A stretch of DNA of 64,000 nt from Sphingomonas lycopersici (GTDB taxonomy: Bacteria; Pseudomonadota; Alphaproteobacteria; Sphingomonadales; Sphingomonadaceae). The stretch is from positions 496,001 to 560,000 of the forward strand of contig NZ_JANFAU010000003.1 of assembly GCF_026130605.1 (NCBI RefSeq), read 5' to 3'. The translations under genes were made by a program, and so were the position numbers. Below, one piece after another: positions 37,701 to 43,885 of the stretch; position 1 is the stretch's first letter; each line of letters starts with the position of its first letter. The notes under the pieces are model-generated. The model was given only the letters and a program-made list of their open reading frames with translations. It ran no database searches and had not been told where the DNA came from.

Positions 37701-40421
37701 AATGCTGCTGCCCGCGACACCGGACAGGGCGCCGATCGTCTGCGCGGCACCGGCGAGGCTGAGATCGAACGACGCACCGGCACCGGCGAGGTTGACCGCG
37801 CCGGTCGCGGCAAGCCCGCCGCCCGCGCCGATCGCGAGCGTCCCGCTATTGATCACCGTCCCGCCGGTATAGGTGTTGACCCCGGTCAGCGTGAGCGTTC
37901 CGGTCCCGCCAAGCGTCAGGCCGCCGGTGCCGCCGATCGTGCCGCCGAAGGTGCCGTTGCTGTTGCCGGCGACGGTCAAATTGGTGCCGCCAAGGGCAAT
38001 GGCGCTGCCCGCAACGCCGGTCAGCGTCCCGATCGTCTGCGCCCCCCCTGCCGCGCTCAAATCGAGCGTGACCCCGGCGCCGGCGAGATTGACCGGCCCG
38101 CCGGCGGCAAGGCTACCGCCAAGTCCGATTGCGAGCGTACCGCCGGTGACGGTCGTTCCGCCGGTATAGGTGTTCGTGCCGGCGAGGGTGAGCGAACCCG
38201 TGCCGCCCAGCGTCAACCCGCCGGTGCCGCCGATCGCGCCGACGAAGGTGGTGCTGGCGCTGCCGCTTACCGTCAGACCGTTGCCGCCGAGCGAGATACT
38301 GCTGCCCGCGACACCCGTCAGCGCGCCGATCGTCTGCGCCGCGCCCGCGGCGCTCAAATCGAATATTGCGCCGGACCCGGCAAGGTTGACGGCGCCGCCC
38401 GCCGCAAGGCGGCCGCCCGCGCCGAGCGCCAGCGTGCCGCTGTTGACGATCGTTCCCCCAGTGTAGTTGTTCGTCCCGCTCAGCGTGAGCGTTCCCGTTC
38501 CGCCGAGCGTCAGCCCACCGGTGCCGCCAATCGCGCCGCTCACCCCGAAACTGTTGCTGCCACCGACGGTCAACCCGGTGTTGAGGCTGACCGCATTCGC
38601 CAGCGTAACGCCCGCGGTCACCGCGCTCAGCGTCCCACCGAGGCCGCTCACCGTCAGCGCGCCTGTTCCCAGCGCGGCGCTCGCGCCCACCGCAAGACCG
38701 CCACCACCGCTCAGCGTCGTGCCGCCGCTATAGGCATTGGCGCCGCTCAGGGTCACCGTCCCCGGTCCGCTAAGCGTCAGCGCACCGGTGCCCCCGATCG
38801 CGCCGCCCAGACCCAGCGCGTTGCCGCCACCAATTGTCAGGCCGCCGTTGAGGTTAACCGCATTCGCGAGCGTGACTGCCGGCACGCCCACGCTGAGCGT
38901 GCCGCCAGCGCCGGCCACCGTCAGCGCGCCGATGCCCAACGCGGCATTCGCACCGACGGTGAGCCCACCACCACCGTTCAACAGGGTTCCACCGCTATAG
39001 CTGTTGGCCCCGTTCAAGGTGACGACTCCGCCGCCGCCGAGCGTCAATCCACCGGTACCGCCGATCGCGCCGGCGAGCGTGAGGCTGTTGGCACCGCCAA
39101 GCATCAGGCCGGCACCGTTCAGATTGATCACATTGGACAGCGCAACGCCCGGCACGCTCGCGCTCAACGAACCGCCGAGACCGCTCAAGGCCAGGGTGCC
39201 GGTGCCAAGCGCAAGGCCGTTGCCGAGCACGAGGCCGCCGCCGCCATTCAATGTCGTGCCGCCAGCGTAGGCGTTCGCGCCGGTCAGCGTCAGCGTCCCG
39301 GCCCCACCCATCGTCAGACCGCCAGCACCGCCGATCGCCCCGCTCAGCGTCAGTCCATTGCTGCCGCTGATCGCCAGGCCGCCGGTGAGATTGATCGCGT
39401 TGGCGAGCGACAGGCCTGCGACACCTGCCTGCAGCGCCCCGCCGTTGCCGGTAATGCTCGCGGTGGCGAAAACGCCGGGCAGGTTGACGATCGCGGTCCC
39501 GCCGCCAAGCGTCACGACAGGGGTCGACGCCGCCGCCGGCACCCAGGCACCGGTGATGTTCCAGGTTCCGCCCTGGACCGAGAGGTTGGAGAAATTGGTG
39601 TAGCTGCCGATCGCGATCGAGCCGCTCGTCGGGCTGCCACCGCCGCTGTTCTGCGCGAGGTTGAGGGTGCTGTTGGTCCCGATACCCGCATCGACGGTCG
39701 TGCCGATCGACGAACCGGTCATCGCCGTGAAGCTGTTGAGCGCGCCCGCCGACGCGCCGAGCGAGACGCCGCCGGTGATCGTGCCGCCGTTGATGAAGCT
39801 GTTGCCGCTCGAACCGCCGGCAAAGACCGCCGACCCGTTGATCGCTCCGCCGTAATTGTTGGTGAAATTGACGGTGCCGCTGCCTGCGGTGGAAACCGCC
39901 GCCGAGCCGATCGCAAAGCCCGCCGCGCCAATTGTCCCGGAATTGACGATCGTACTTACGCCGCCGACACCGTTGTTCACCGTGAGCGCCGGGCCGGCGA
40001 GGAGCGACGTTCCCGCGGTGATCGATCCGTTATTGGTGACGTTCACTGTGCTGCCGGTGGCCGTATTCCCGACGATCGCACCGTTCGTCGCGAACGTCGG
40101 CCCGGCGGCGGCATTGATCGAGCCGTTGTTGGTAAGCGTGACATTGTTGCCGGTGAGCGAAAGCGCGGTTCCACCGGCAATCGGCACCACCGTGATCGTC
40201 GCGCTCGGATCAACCGTAACGTCGAGGCCATTGCTCGTATTGGAATAGACAACGACAGCGCCCGAGCAGACGATCGTCGAACTGCCGACTGGATTTGCTG
40301 CGCATTGCGCCTCGGCCTCGGTTGGGAATAACGCGAGCCACGCGATGACGGAAGCTGCGCTTCCCGACCGCAAGGACCGCGAAATCCGGTTCATGCGACG
40401 CGCCGAAACCGAATGACCCAT
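28716..40421 (-). CDS. Giant autotransporter adhesin with passenger-associated (PATR-type) repeats
   Basis: 3901 aa, ATG 40421 with GGGAGAG upstream. Order: signal peptide (1-38, ending TEAEA); N-terminal beta-rich region with two Cys (to about 320); about 32 tandem repeats (roughly 324-3270) each with the GGTGGLTLGGTGTLTLTGAN type motif; a linker; the 12-strand autotransporter barrel (about 3531-3805, ending IRWRF); and a 96-residue tail (3806-3901) that is Pro/Ala-rich and basic. The repeats build a long beta-helix displayed at the cell surface. A tail after the barrel is unusual, since most autotransporters end with the last barrel strand. A Cys pair (ILCQN, RHCAS) lies just before the barrel. 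Confidence 0.93.
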   Translation of the reverse strand: MGHSVSARRMNRISRSLRSGSAASVIAWLALFPTEAEAQCAANPVGSSTIVCSGAVVVYSNTSNGLDVTVDPSATITVVPIAGGTALSLTGNNVTLTNNGSINAAAGPTFATNGAIVGNTATGSTVNVTNNGSITAGTSLLAGPALTVNNGVGGVSTIVNSGTIGAAGFAIGSAAVSTAGSGTVNFTNNYGGAINGSAVFAGGSSGNSFINGGTITGGVSLGASAGALNSFTAMTGSSIGTTVDAGIGTNSTLNLAQNSGGGSPTSGSIAIGSYTNFSNLSVQGGTWNITGAWVPAAASTPVVTLGGGTAIVNLPGVFATASITGNGGALQAGVAGLSLANAINLTGGLAISGSNGLTLSGAIGGAGGLTMGGAGTLTLTGANAYAGGTTLNGGGGLVLGNGLALGTGTLALSGLGGSLSASVPGVALSNVINLNGAGLMLGGANSLTLAGAIGGTGGLTLGGGGVVTLNGANSYSGGTLLNGGGGLTVGANAALGIGALTVAGAGGTLSVGVPAVTLANAVNLNGGLTIGGGNALGLGGAIGGTGALTLSGPGTVTLSGANAYSGGTTLSGGGGLAVGASAALGTGALTVSGLGGTLSAVTAGVTLANAVSLNTGLTVGGSNSFGVSGAIGGTGGLTLGGTGTLTLSGTNNYTGGTIVNSGTLALGAGGRLAAGGAVNLAGSGAIFDLSAAGAAQTIGALTGVAGSSISLGGNGLTVSGSASTTFVGAIGGTGGLTLGGTGSLTLAGTNTYTGGTTVTGGTLAIGLGGSLAAGGPVNLAGAGVTLDLSAAGGAQTIGTLTGVAGSAIALGGTNLTVAGNSNGTFGGTIGGTGGLTLGGTGTLTLTGVNTYTGGTVINSGTLAIGAGGGLAATGAVNLAGAGASFDLSLAGAAQTIGALSGVAGSSIALGGNGLTVGGSASTTFAGVIGGTGGLTVGGTGTLTLGAANGYSGGTTLNGGGGLVLGANGALGTGALTVSGLGGAVNVAAPGIALTNAINLTGTGLTLGGSDDVVLDGTIAGTGALTLGGTGTVTLNAANSYSGGTNLSGGGGLALGANGALGSGALTVNGLGGTLSAATAGITLANAVTLNGAGLAIGGANSFSISSAITGTGGLTLGGTGTLTLTGANGYTGGTLINNGTLALGAGGSLAAGGAVDLAGATSVFDLSAANSPQIIGALSGVAGSQVALGGTSLTLGGSANGTFAGTIAGTGGLTLGGTGTLILAGANGYSGGTTLNGGGGLAVGVNAALGTGALTVGGLGGTLSAAVGGVTLANAINLNAGLTLGGSNDFALSGLIGGTGGLTLGGTGMVTLGAANSYSGGTALSGGGALALGANGALGTGALTVNGLGGTLSASIPGVALANAINLNGAGLTLGGGNDIALGGAIGGSGGLTLGGLGTVTLSGANNYGGGTLLSGGGGLAVGANAALGTGALTVSGLGGTLSAATSGITLANAVNLNGAGLTIGGGNNLGVSGAITGTGGLTLGGTGTLTLTGANSFTGGTTINSGTLALGAGGSLAAGGAVNLAGATAVFDLAAANSPQTIGTLSGVAGSQIALGGTNLTLGGSANSSFAGMIGGTGGLTLAGTGTLTLGGTNTYSGGTTLSGGGGLVVGANGALGTGALTVSGLGGTLSAAAPGVALANAIDLNGAGLTLAGSNDLALSGAIGGTGGLTFGGTGTVTLNGANAYSGGTTLSGGGTLAFGSDNALGTGALTVSGLGGTLSATTVGLTLANAIDLNGANLTFGGANNYTLSGAISGTGGLMLGGTGVVSLTGASSYTGGVGLNGGNLVLGDSIALGSGALSVGALGGTLSAASPGIALANAIDLNGNLTLGGANSLALNGTIGGTGGLTLGGTGTVTLGATNSYSGGTLLKGGGGLALGANGALGTGALTVGGLGGTLSAAAPGIALANAIDLNGANLTLGGANDLALGGAIGGSGGLVLGGTGTVTLNSANSFAGGTILDGGGGLALGANDALGTGALTVSGAGGTLSAAVPGIALANAIDLNGATLTLGGANGLTLAGAIGGAGGLTLGGTGTVTLTGANNYSGGTTLNGGGLALGANTALGTGALTVNGLGGTLSASVPGIALANAVDLNGAGLTLGGSNSIALNGVVVGTGGLTLAGAAAVTLGGANSYSGGTTLSGGGDLALGTNTALGTGALTVSGAGGALSATLPGVAVANAINLNGATLTLGGTNDVALNGVIGGSGGLVLAGANTVTLAGTNNYAGGTTLNGGGGLALGANAALGTGALTVAGLGGTLSAAVPGISLANAIDLNGANLTLGGANDLALGGAIGGTGGLTLGGTGIVTLGAANGYTGGTALTGGGTLALGATGALGTGALTVSGQGGTLTAAASGITLANAIDLNGAGLTLGGANNLALGGVIGGTGGLTVNGSGIVTLTGANNYTGGTAIDAGTLALGAGGSLAAGGAVNLAGATAVFDLSAAGSPQTIGTLSGTAGSQIALGGTNLVIGGSTNSAFAGVIGGTGGVTLNGIGALTLTGTNTYTGGTTIDSGTLAIGAGGSLAATGGVNLAGASAVFDLSAAGSPQTIGLLSGVAGSQVTLGNTGLAIGGAGSSTFGGVITGTGGLTLGGTGTLTLTGANSFTGGTTIDSGTLALGTGGSLSAGGAVNLAGATAVFDLSAANSPQTIGTLSGVAGSQVALGATSLTLGGSANSSFAGLISGTGGLGIGGSGTLALTGANSYSGGTALSGGGGLALGANGALGSGALTVSGLGGTLGATVPGITLANAINLNDVGLTLVGSNDLALGGAIGGTGGLTLGGTGTVRLNGANAYTGGTTLSGGGGLALGGNAALGSGALIVSGLGGTLTTVLPGLALANAIDLNDATLTLGGGNNIVLNGVIGGTGGLTLAGTGAVTVNGANSYAGGTALSGGGELVVGANNALGAGALTVSGPGGTLGAAAPGITLANAINLNGASLTLGGVNNVGLTGVIGGTGGLTLGGTGTVTLSGANSYSGGTTFGGGGGLAVGANTALGSGALTVNGLGGTLSASVPGVTLANAVILNGAGLTIGGRASLGLGGVIGGSGGLTLAGTGTLTLTGANNYTGGTTVNSGTLAIGAGGSLAAGGAVSLAGAGAVFDLSAANAVQTIGTLSGVAGSQIALGGTSLTVGGGGSSDFAGTIGGTGGLTLGGGGALTLTGANSYTGGTRVNSGTLAIGAGGSLAAGGAVDLAGPTAIFDVSTASSPQSIGTLSGVAGSQITLGGTSLALNENGSSSFAGAIGGTGGLTLNGTGTLTLAGASSYSGPTTINGGTLAVTGAIGNSIVAVNNGAMLTGTGSVGGLVAAAGSTVAALTPGQALSINGDATLQPGSTLQIAINPVQRASLAVAGSAQIGGATLTLVSAPGQYRLGTTYTVLNATGGVQGQFGAVNSTFVFVDPSLTYGSTYVSATLERNSMPFASIAATPNQAAAAVAIDRLGVSNPIVGVIAVSDVQTARSGFSQLAGQLHASVSSSLLSDSHYLRDAVLERARTGAAGGSGPLGALSAAGNILCQNADPVAAGEGAIRHCASDSPYQPVVWGQVLGGWGKLRGDGNASSLHRDLQGMIAGVDVAPSDEVRLGIAGGYTHSGFDIADRNGTGSIDSYHIAAYGAGQFGGFGVRGGVAYSLYRIHGDRTVAFADFRDRLRSGYDASGTQVFGEIGYGIPVGKAAVEPFAGIAYVALRTNGFHERGGAAALVGNANRARVGFSTLGLRGAVELGDAAGFDLRIYATAGWRHAFDDVRPVAALAFVGGDGSRFQTAGVPIARNTAFVEPGVDMTIARHLSLGVSYRGQFGDGARDNAVLGNIRWRFGGATRRAPETGVRATDAMPVLSPPVPAPAPAVTPAAAPVPVVVPALAPQAEAVAPAQRTRAKRLVPRKPRHAIKGEMGALDRSVPVVIRASARAGE
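30615..39450 (-). repeat. About 32 tandem ~265-300 bp coding repeats in two interleaved classes
   Basis: By reading the protein I count 22 units of a class A type (LALGANxALGTGALTVSGLGG ... LANAIxLNGAxLTLGG, about 88-90 aa). Ten units are of a class B type (TLAIGAGGSLAAGGAVNLAG ... PQTIGTLSGVAGSQIALGG, about 98-99 aa). All share the GGTGGLTLGGTGT core. Class B units occur in blocks (positions 5-7, 10, 14, 24-26, 31-32). DNA identity between neighbours is high, so unit number may vary or be misassembled. Confidence 0.85.
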
Positions 40422-40931
40422 ATCGCTCTCCCGGCAAAGCCAACCGGGGATCAGGGCAAAATCGCGTTACAACGATCGTTCAGAAAGTAATCATTGTGCA
40501 ATTGCGAACAAAATGGCTTATTAATTCTTTTTTAACCAAGTATAGTACGACCGCATTACGCAGTTTCAACCATCAACCCCGAAGATGATATCCGTATTAC
40601 ATCATGGCGAGTCGTTGAATATCTTATTGAAGAGAAAGGATCAATATGATCCGTTCTCCTATTGACTTGCTTTTTGGCGCGCTATCCTTCCTGCCTTCGT
40701 ATCGGGAGGCGCTTGCCTTGCGGGCGAAAAGACGAAGGGCAGAAAGCGGTCCTTGCCACGATCAGCATGGCCGGTTCACGCGACCAAGGAACGCGTCACA
40801 ATTGCCGATGAATTGCCGACGCGGCGCGTGGGCCAGACGAACCGCCGTTCACGCGCGACAATATGACGAGGGCGAGGCAATATGATTGCGGTCGCGCGGA
40901 CGGTCTTTTTCGGCGATGGATGCCGGCCGAG
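40422..40931. promoter_or_regulatory. Long regulatory region upstream of the autotransporter gene
   Basis: 510 bp, A/T-rich around 40480-40560, containing the palindromes AACGATCGTT and GCAATTGC and a TACTATACT stretch on the minus strand (near 40540-40550). The autotransporter promoter must lie here. The right half holds one weak small frame (40646-40885) and the 3' edge of the anti-sigma gene. Confidence 0.4.
40646..40885 (+). CDS. Small hypothetical ORF, doubtful
   Basis: 79 codons from ATG 40646, supported only by AAAGGA seven bases upstream. The product begins MIRSPIDLLFGALSFLPSYR and becomes Arg-rich. No family is recognised, and the second half looks like non-coding composition. Confidence 0.25.
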   Translation: MIRSPIDLLFGALSFLPSYREALALRAKRRRAESGPCHDQHGRFTRPRNASQLPMNCRRGAWARRTAVHARQYDEGEAI

Positions 40932-41705
40932 CTAGCCGCCGTGCGCGATATAGGCTTGGCGGAACGCCTCGAGATCGTCGGCCCCCACATCGGAAACCGC
41001 CCAGAATTCGAGGCCACCGGCCGTCCAACGCGCAAGGCTATAACCGTCGCGACGCTCGGCGAACCCGCGCGACAGCGACAGTCCGCCCGCGGGGCGCACG
41101 AACAGATTGATGTAATGCCGGCGCCGCCCGTAGACGATCGCCGCAACCGGTCGATCATCGACATAATCGAGCCGCCCCCCGATCAGCGGAAAGCCCGCGT
41201 CCCTGAGATCGGGCACCGGTGGGGCGAAGTCGATCTTGCCGTTGAACCACGGCTTCACGACATGCCGGTCCGAGGTCGGGATATCGACGAGATGACTCGC
41301 GAGCAGCGAGCGGACGTGGCTCTGGACGAGCTGGTCCGCGGTGTCGGTCCGGGTGAGCTGCGGCATCCCCAGCGTCAAGGCGAGGCACGCTGCGAGCGCC
41401 CCCGCCAGCGCCCCCGACGCCCAGCGGCCATTCAACACATGCGCGGCGATCCCGCTGCGCGGGGACGGGCGGACACCGGCCCCGGCCTCAAGCGTCGCAA
41501 GGATCCGGTCGCGCAGTCCCTCGGGTGCCGGTTCGCTGAGCCGGTCCGTATCAAGCAGGTCGCGCAGCGACTTAATCCGCTCGAACTCGTTGCGGCAATC
41601 GTCGCATTCGCGCAGGTGCGCCTCGATCGCCAGCGCATTGGCGGCGTCGAGCTCGCCGTCGAACAGGCAGTGGATCAGCGACAGCTTGTCGGGATGCGCG
41701 GTCAT
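40932..41705 (-). CDS. Membrane anti-sigma factor with zinc-binding N-terminal domain
   Basis: 257 aa. The anti-sigma domain carries the HxxxCxxC motif (His30, Cys34, Cys37, in AHLRECDDC). One membrane segment follows near 97-115 (GALAGALAACLALTLGM). The periplasmic domain contains the segment HVVKPWFNGKIDFAPPVPDL typical of this class. It binds the ECF sigma factor encoded just upstream (4-bp overlap) until a periplasmic signal inactivates it. Confidence 0.93.
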   Translation of the reverse strand: MTAHPDKLSLIHCLFDGELDAANALAIEAHLRECDDCRNEFERIKSLRDLLDTDRLSEPAPEGLRDRILATLEAGAGVRPSPRSGIAAHVLNGRWASGALAGALAACLALTLGMPQLTRTDTADQLVQSHVRSLLASHLVDIPTSDRHVVKPWFNGKIDFAPPVPDLRDAGFPLIGGRLDYVDDRPVAAIVYGRRRHYINLFVRPAGGLSLSRGFAERRDGYSLARWTAGGLEFWAVSDVGADDLEAFRQAYIAHGG

Positions 41706-42304
41706 GCTTGCGCCTTTCGCGATACGGGCGGCAACAACAAGGTCGCGAGCATCTGCCGCGCCCGCGCCAGCCGCGACATGACAGTGCCGATCGGCGCCCC
41801 GGTGACGGTGGCGATATCCTTGTAGCTCAGCTCTTCCAGCTCGCGCAGCACCAGCGCTTCGCGAAACGGCTCCGGCAGACTTTCGATCGCGCCGCGCAGC
41901 ATCGCGATCTCGCTACGTCGCGCCGCTTGATCCTCCAGCGCTCCGGGCTCTGCTGCGGCAACCGCGGAATCGCGATCGATCGCCTCAACCGGCTCGGCGC
42001 CGCGCAGCGGATCGCGGCGCGCCGTCATCGCGTCGAGGCAGCGATGGCGCACGATCGCGAACAGCCACGCGCGCGGATTATCGCCGCGCCAACCGTCGAA
42101 GCCGCGGAAGGCGCGTAGAAAGGCATCCTGCACGGCATCCTCGGCCGCCACGCTGTCGCGGGTCAGATAGCGCGCGAAGCTGTAAGCGGCATCGAGGTGC
42201 GGCAGCATGACGAGGCGGAAGCGTTCGGCCTGCGCCGCCTCCCGCCCCGCTGCGTCGCGCGACGGCGAGACGAGGCGCGGGCGAAACAGGCGACCACCGC
42301 GCAT
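41702..42304 (-). CDS. ECF-type RNA polymerase sigma factor
   Basis: 200 aa from ATG 42304 (a GTG lies two codons upstream). Region 2 contains AEDAVQDAFLRAFRGFDGW and RAWLFAIVRHRCLD; region 4 contains LPEPFREALVLRELEELSY and IGTVMSRLARAR. No C-terminal extension. It overlaps its anti-sigma gene and follows the cupredoxin gene by 31 bp, so the sigma factor probably drives its own operon. Confidence 0.95.
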   Translation of the reverse strand: MRGGRLFRPRLVSPSRDAAGREAAQAERFRLVMLPHLDAAYSFARYLTRDSVAAEDAVQDAFLRAFRGFDGWRGDNPRAWLFAIVRHRCLDAMTARRDPLRGAEPVEAIDRDSAVAAAEPGALEDQAARRSEIAMLRGAIESLPEPFREALVLRELEELSYKDIATVTGAPIGTVMSRLARARQMLATLLLPPVSRKAQA

Positions 42305-42335
42305 CTTCACCGGCCCTCGCCCGATCGCATCATGG

Positions 42336-42698
42336 TCAATTCGCCTTGACGATCACCCGGCCCGTCATGTGCGGGTGGAGCGAGCAGAAATAGCCGAAAT
42401 CGCCCGCTTTGGTGAAGGTGAAGCTGAACTTGCCGCCGGTATCGAGCGCGGCGGAATGGAAGCTCCGGTCGGCGGCGGTCACGGTATGCGGATCCTCATC
42501 CTCATTGGTCCAGACGACGGTCGTCCCCGGCGCCACGGTGATGACCCGCGCGGTGAAGGCGAACGTCTTAATCGCCACCGTCACGGTTTTCGCCGGGGTG
42601 GCCGCCGCCGCGGGGCCGGACGACGCGGCAAGTGCGGGCAAAGCGAGGATCAGCGCCAGCGCGGCAAGGCGACGGGCGGCGGCAACGGCATGCGTCAT
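42336..42698 (-). CDS. Periplasmic cupredoxin (amicyanin/plastocyanin-like)
   Basis: 120 aa with CGGAG before ATG 42698. Signal peptide ending near PAAAA, then an eight-strand cupredoxin fold with type-1 copper ligands His71 (DPHTV), Cys105, His108 and Met111 (CSLHPHM). Such small blue-copper proteins shuttle electrons or buffer copper in the periplasm. Its place between a metallophosphoesterase and an ECF sigma gene suggests the signal sensed is redox- or copper-related. Confidence 0.93.
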   Translation of the reverse strand: MTHAVAAARRLAALALILALPALAASSGPAAAATPAKTVTVAIKTFAFTARVITVAPGTTVVWTNEDEDPHTVTAADRSFHSAALDTGGKFSFTFTKAGDFGYFCSLHPHMTGRVIVKAN

Positions 42699-42720
42699 GG
42701 CGATACTCCGAAAAACTGGG

Positions 42721-43668
42721 TCAGGCGAGCGACTGGTCGATCAGCGCGATCGGTTCATTGCCGCGCACGAAGCGCGCGGTACGGATGCCGAGCATCATGG
42801 GAAGCTGCTCGCTCGGCACCTTGAGCGGACCGGGCGACGGCGCAGCACCCGGCGCGGGCTGGGGATAAGCGGTCGACCGCGCCGAGTGGAACGAGACATT
42901 GCCTTCCACCTTCTGCAGAATCTGGTGGATATGGCCGTTGAGCACGGTGACCGAGCCGAACCGGCGGAGCAGCGCCAGCGCGGCCCCGCTGTCGTCGGTC
43001 CCCCATCCCCATGCCTCATAGACCGTCCACAGCGGGATATGCGCGAACACCACGATCGGGGTGCTCGCCGACAATCCCGCGAGATCGCGCTTGAGCCAGG
43101 CAAGCTGCTCCTCGCCGAGATGCGCCATCCCACCGGCCTTCAAATTGGCGACATTGTTGAGCGCGATGAAATGCACCCCGAGATGATCGAAGCTGTGCCA
43201 GCCGGTGCCGAGCGTCCCGGCGCCATAACGCGCGAGATAGGCGCGCCCCTGTCCTTCATCGAGGAAATCGTGTTCGCCCGGGACATAGAAGACCGGGGCA
43301 CCCAGCCCGGACAATATCTGCCGCGCGTCGTCGAACTGCTCCTCGGTCGACAGATGCGTGATATCGCCGGTGTGGAGGATGATGTCGGGCTTGTCGGGCA
43401 GCGCCTTGATCTTCTCGACCGCCGCGATCGCGGTGCCGCGCGTATCGGGATTGGCAGCCTTGTCGAAGCCGATGTGCGTGTCGCTTATCTGGAGGAAGGT
43501 GAACGGCTTGCTCGCGCCACGACGCGGGGGCGCCGCCAGCGCGGCATCGAGGCTGATCGACGAGGCGATCCCGCCGGTCAGCGTGTAGAGCGCCCCGGCA
43601 CCGGCCCAGCCCGCGCAATGGGTCAGCAGGCCGCGCCGGCTGAGGCTTTCGTCCGCGTGATCGGTCAT
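42721..43668 (-). CDS. Tat-exported metallophosphoesterase
   Basis: 315 aa, AAGGGA before ATG 43668. Twin-arginine motif LSRRGLLTHCAGW. Calcineurin-type metal motifs are in order: SDTHIG, GDITH, GEHD, FAHIPLW and GHIHQ. These bind two metal ions and hydrolyse phosphate mono- or diesters in the periplasm. First gene of the operon continuing with cupredoxin, sigma and anti-sigma (22-bp gap to the cupredoxin). A candidate ECF-type promoter lies just upstream. Confidence 0.92.
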   Translation of the reverse strand: MTDHADESLSRRGLLTHCAGWAGAGALYTLTGGIASSISLDAALAAPPRRGASKPFTFLQISDTHIGFDKAANPDTRGTAIAAVEKIKALPDKPDIILHTGDITHLSTEEQFDDARQILSGLGAPVFYVPGEHDFLDEGQGRAYLARYGAGTLGTGWHSFDHLGVHFIALNNVANLKAGGMAHLGEEQLAWLKRDLAGLSASTPIVVFAHIPLWTVYEAWGWGTDDSGAALALLRRFGSVTVLNGHIHQILQKVEGNVSFHSARSTAYPQPAPGAAPSPGPLKVPSEQLPMMLGIRTARFVRGNEPIALIDQSLA

Positions 43669-43701
43669 CGGCTTGGTCCCTTGAAACCATGTTCATGGGA
43701 A

Positions 43702-43730
43702 AAGACCGTGGCTCGATGCGGATTATTCCC
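43702..43730 (-). promoter_or_regulatory. Candidate ECF-dependent promoter of the metallophosphoesterase operon
   Basis: On the minus strand GGGAATAA (43730-43723) is followed after 14 bp by CGGTCTT (43708-43702). The GGGAAT/GTC style of spaced elements resembles ECF promoters rather than sigma-70 ones and would allow autoregulation by the operon's own sigma factor. Assigned by eye only. Confidence 0.35.
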
Positions 43731-43885
43731 GTCGCAGCGGAATTTATTTCGCGCGCAGATGATGCGGTGGGCAACGACGCGGCGAACCGCCCCGTTTCGC
43801 CGATTTGGCATCGGGCGGATCCGCGCCTTTCGCTTCGCGGAAAAATCCGCCAGAAAAACAATGAAGCAGGGATGGAAGCGGCCAT

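Noticed and set aside
30615..39450. CRISPR-like or non-coding satellite interpretation of the regular repeats
   Set aside because: Unit size is about 265-300 bp, all units are in one open frame and encode a known passenger repeat; there are no spacers.
30319..39855. Dozens of plus-strand open frames of 81-98 codons, Pro/Ser/Ala-rich, with a regular ~267-bp period across the autotransporter
   Set aside because: They are exactly antisense to the repeat units. Their regularity is explained by the repeats and codon bias of the minus-strand gene, and they lack ribosome sites.
40646..40885. Treating the 79-codon ORF as a confident gene
   Set aside because: Only a ribosome-site match supports it; no conserved feature is visible, so it is listed with low confidence.
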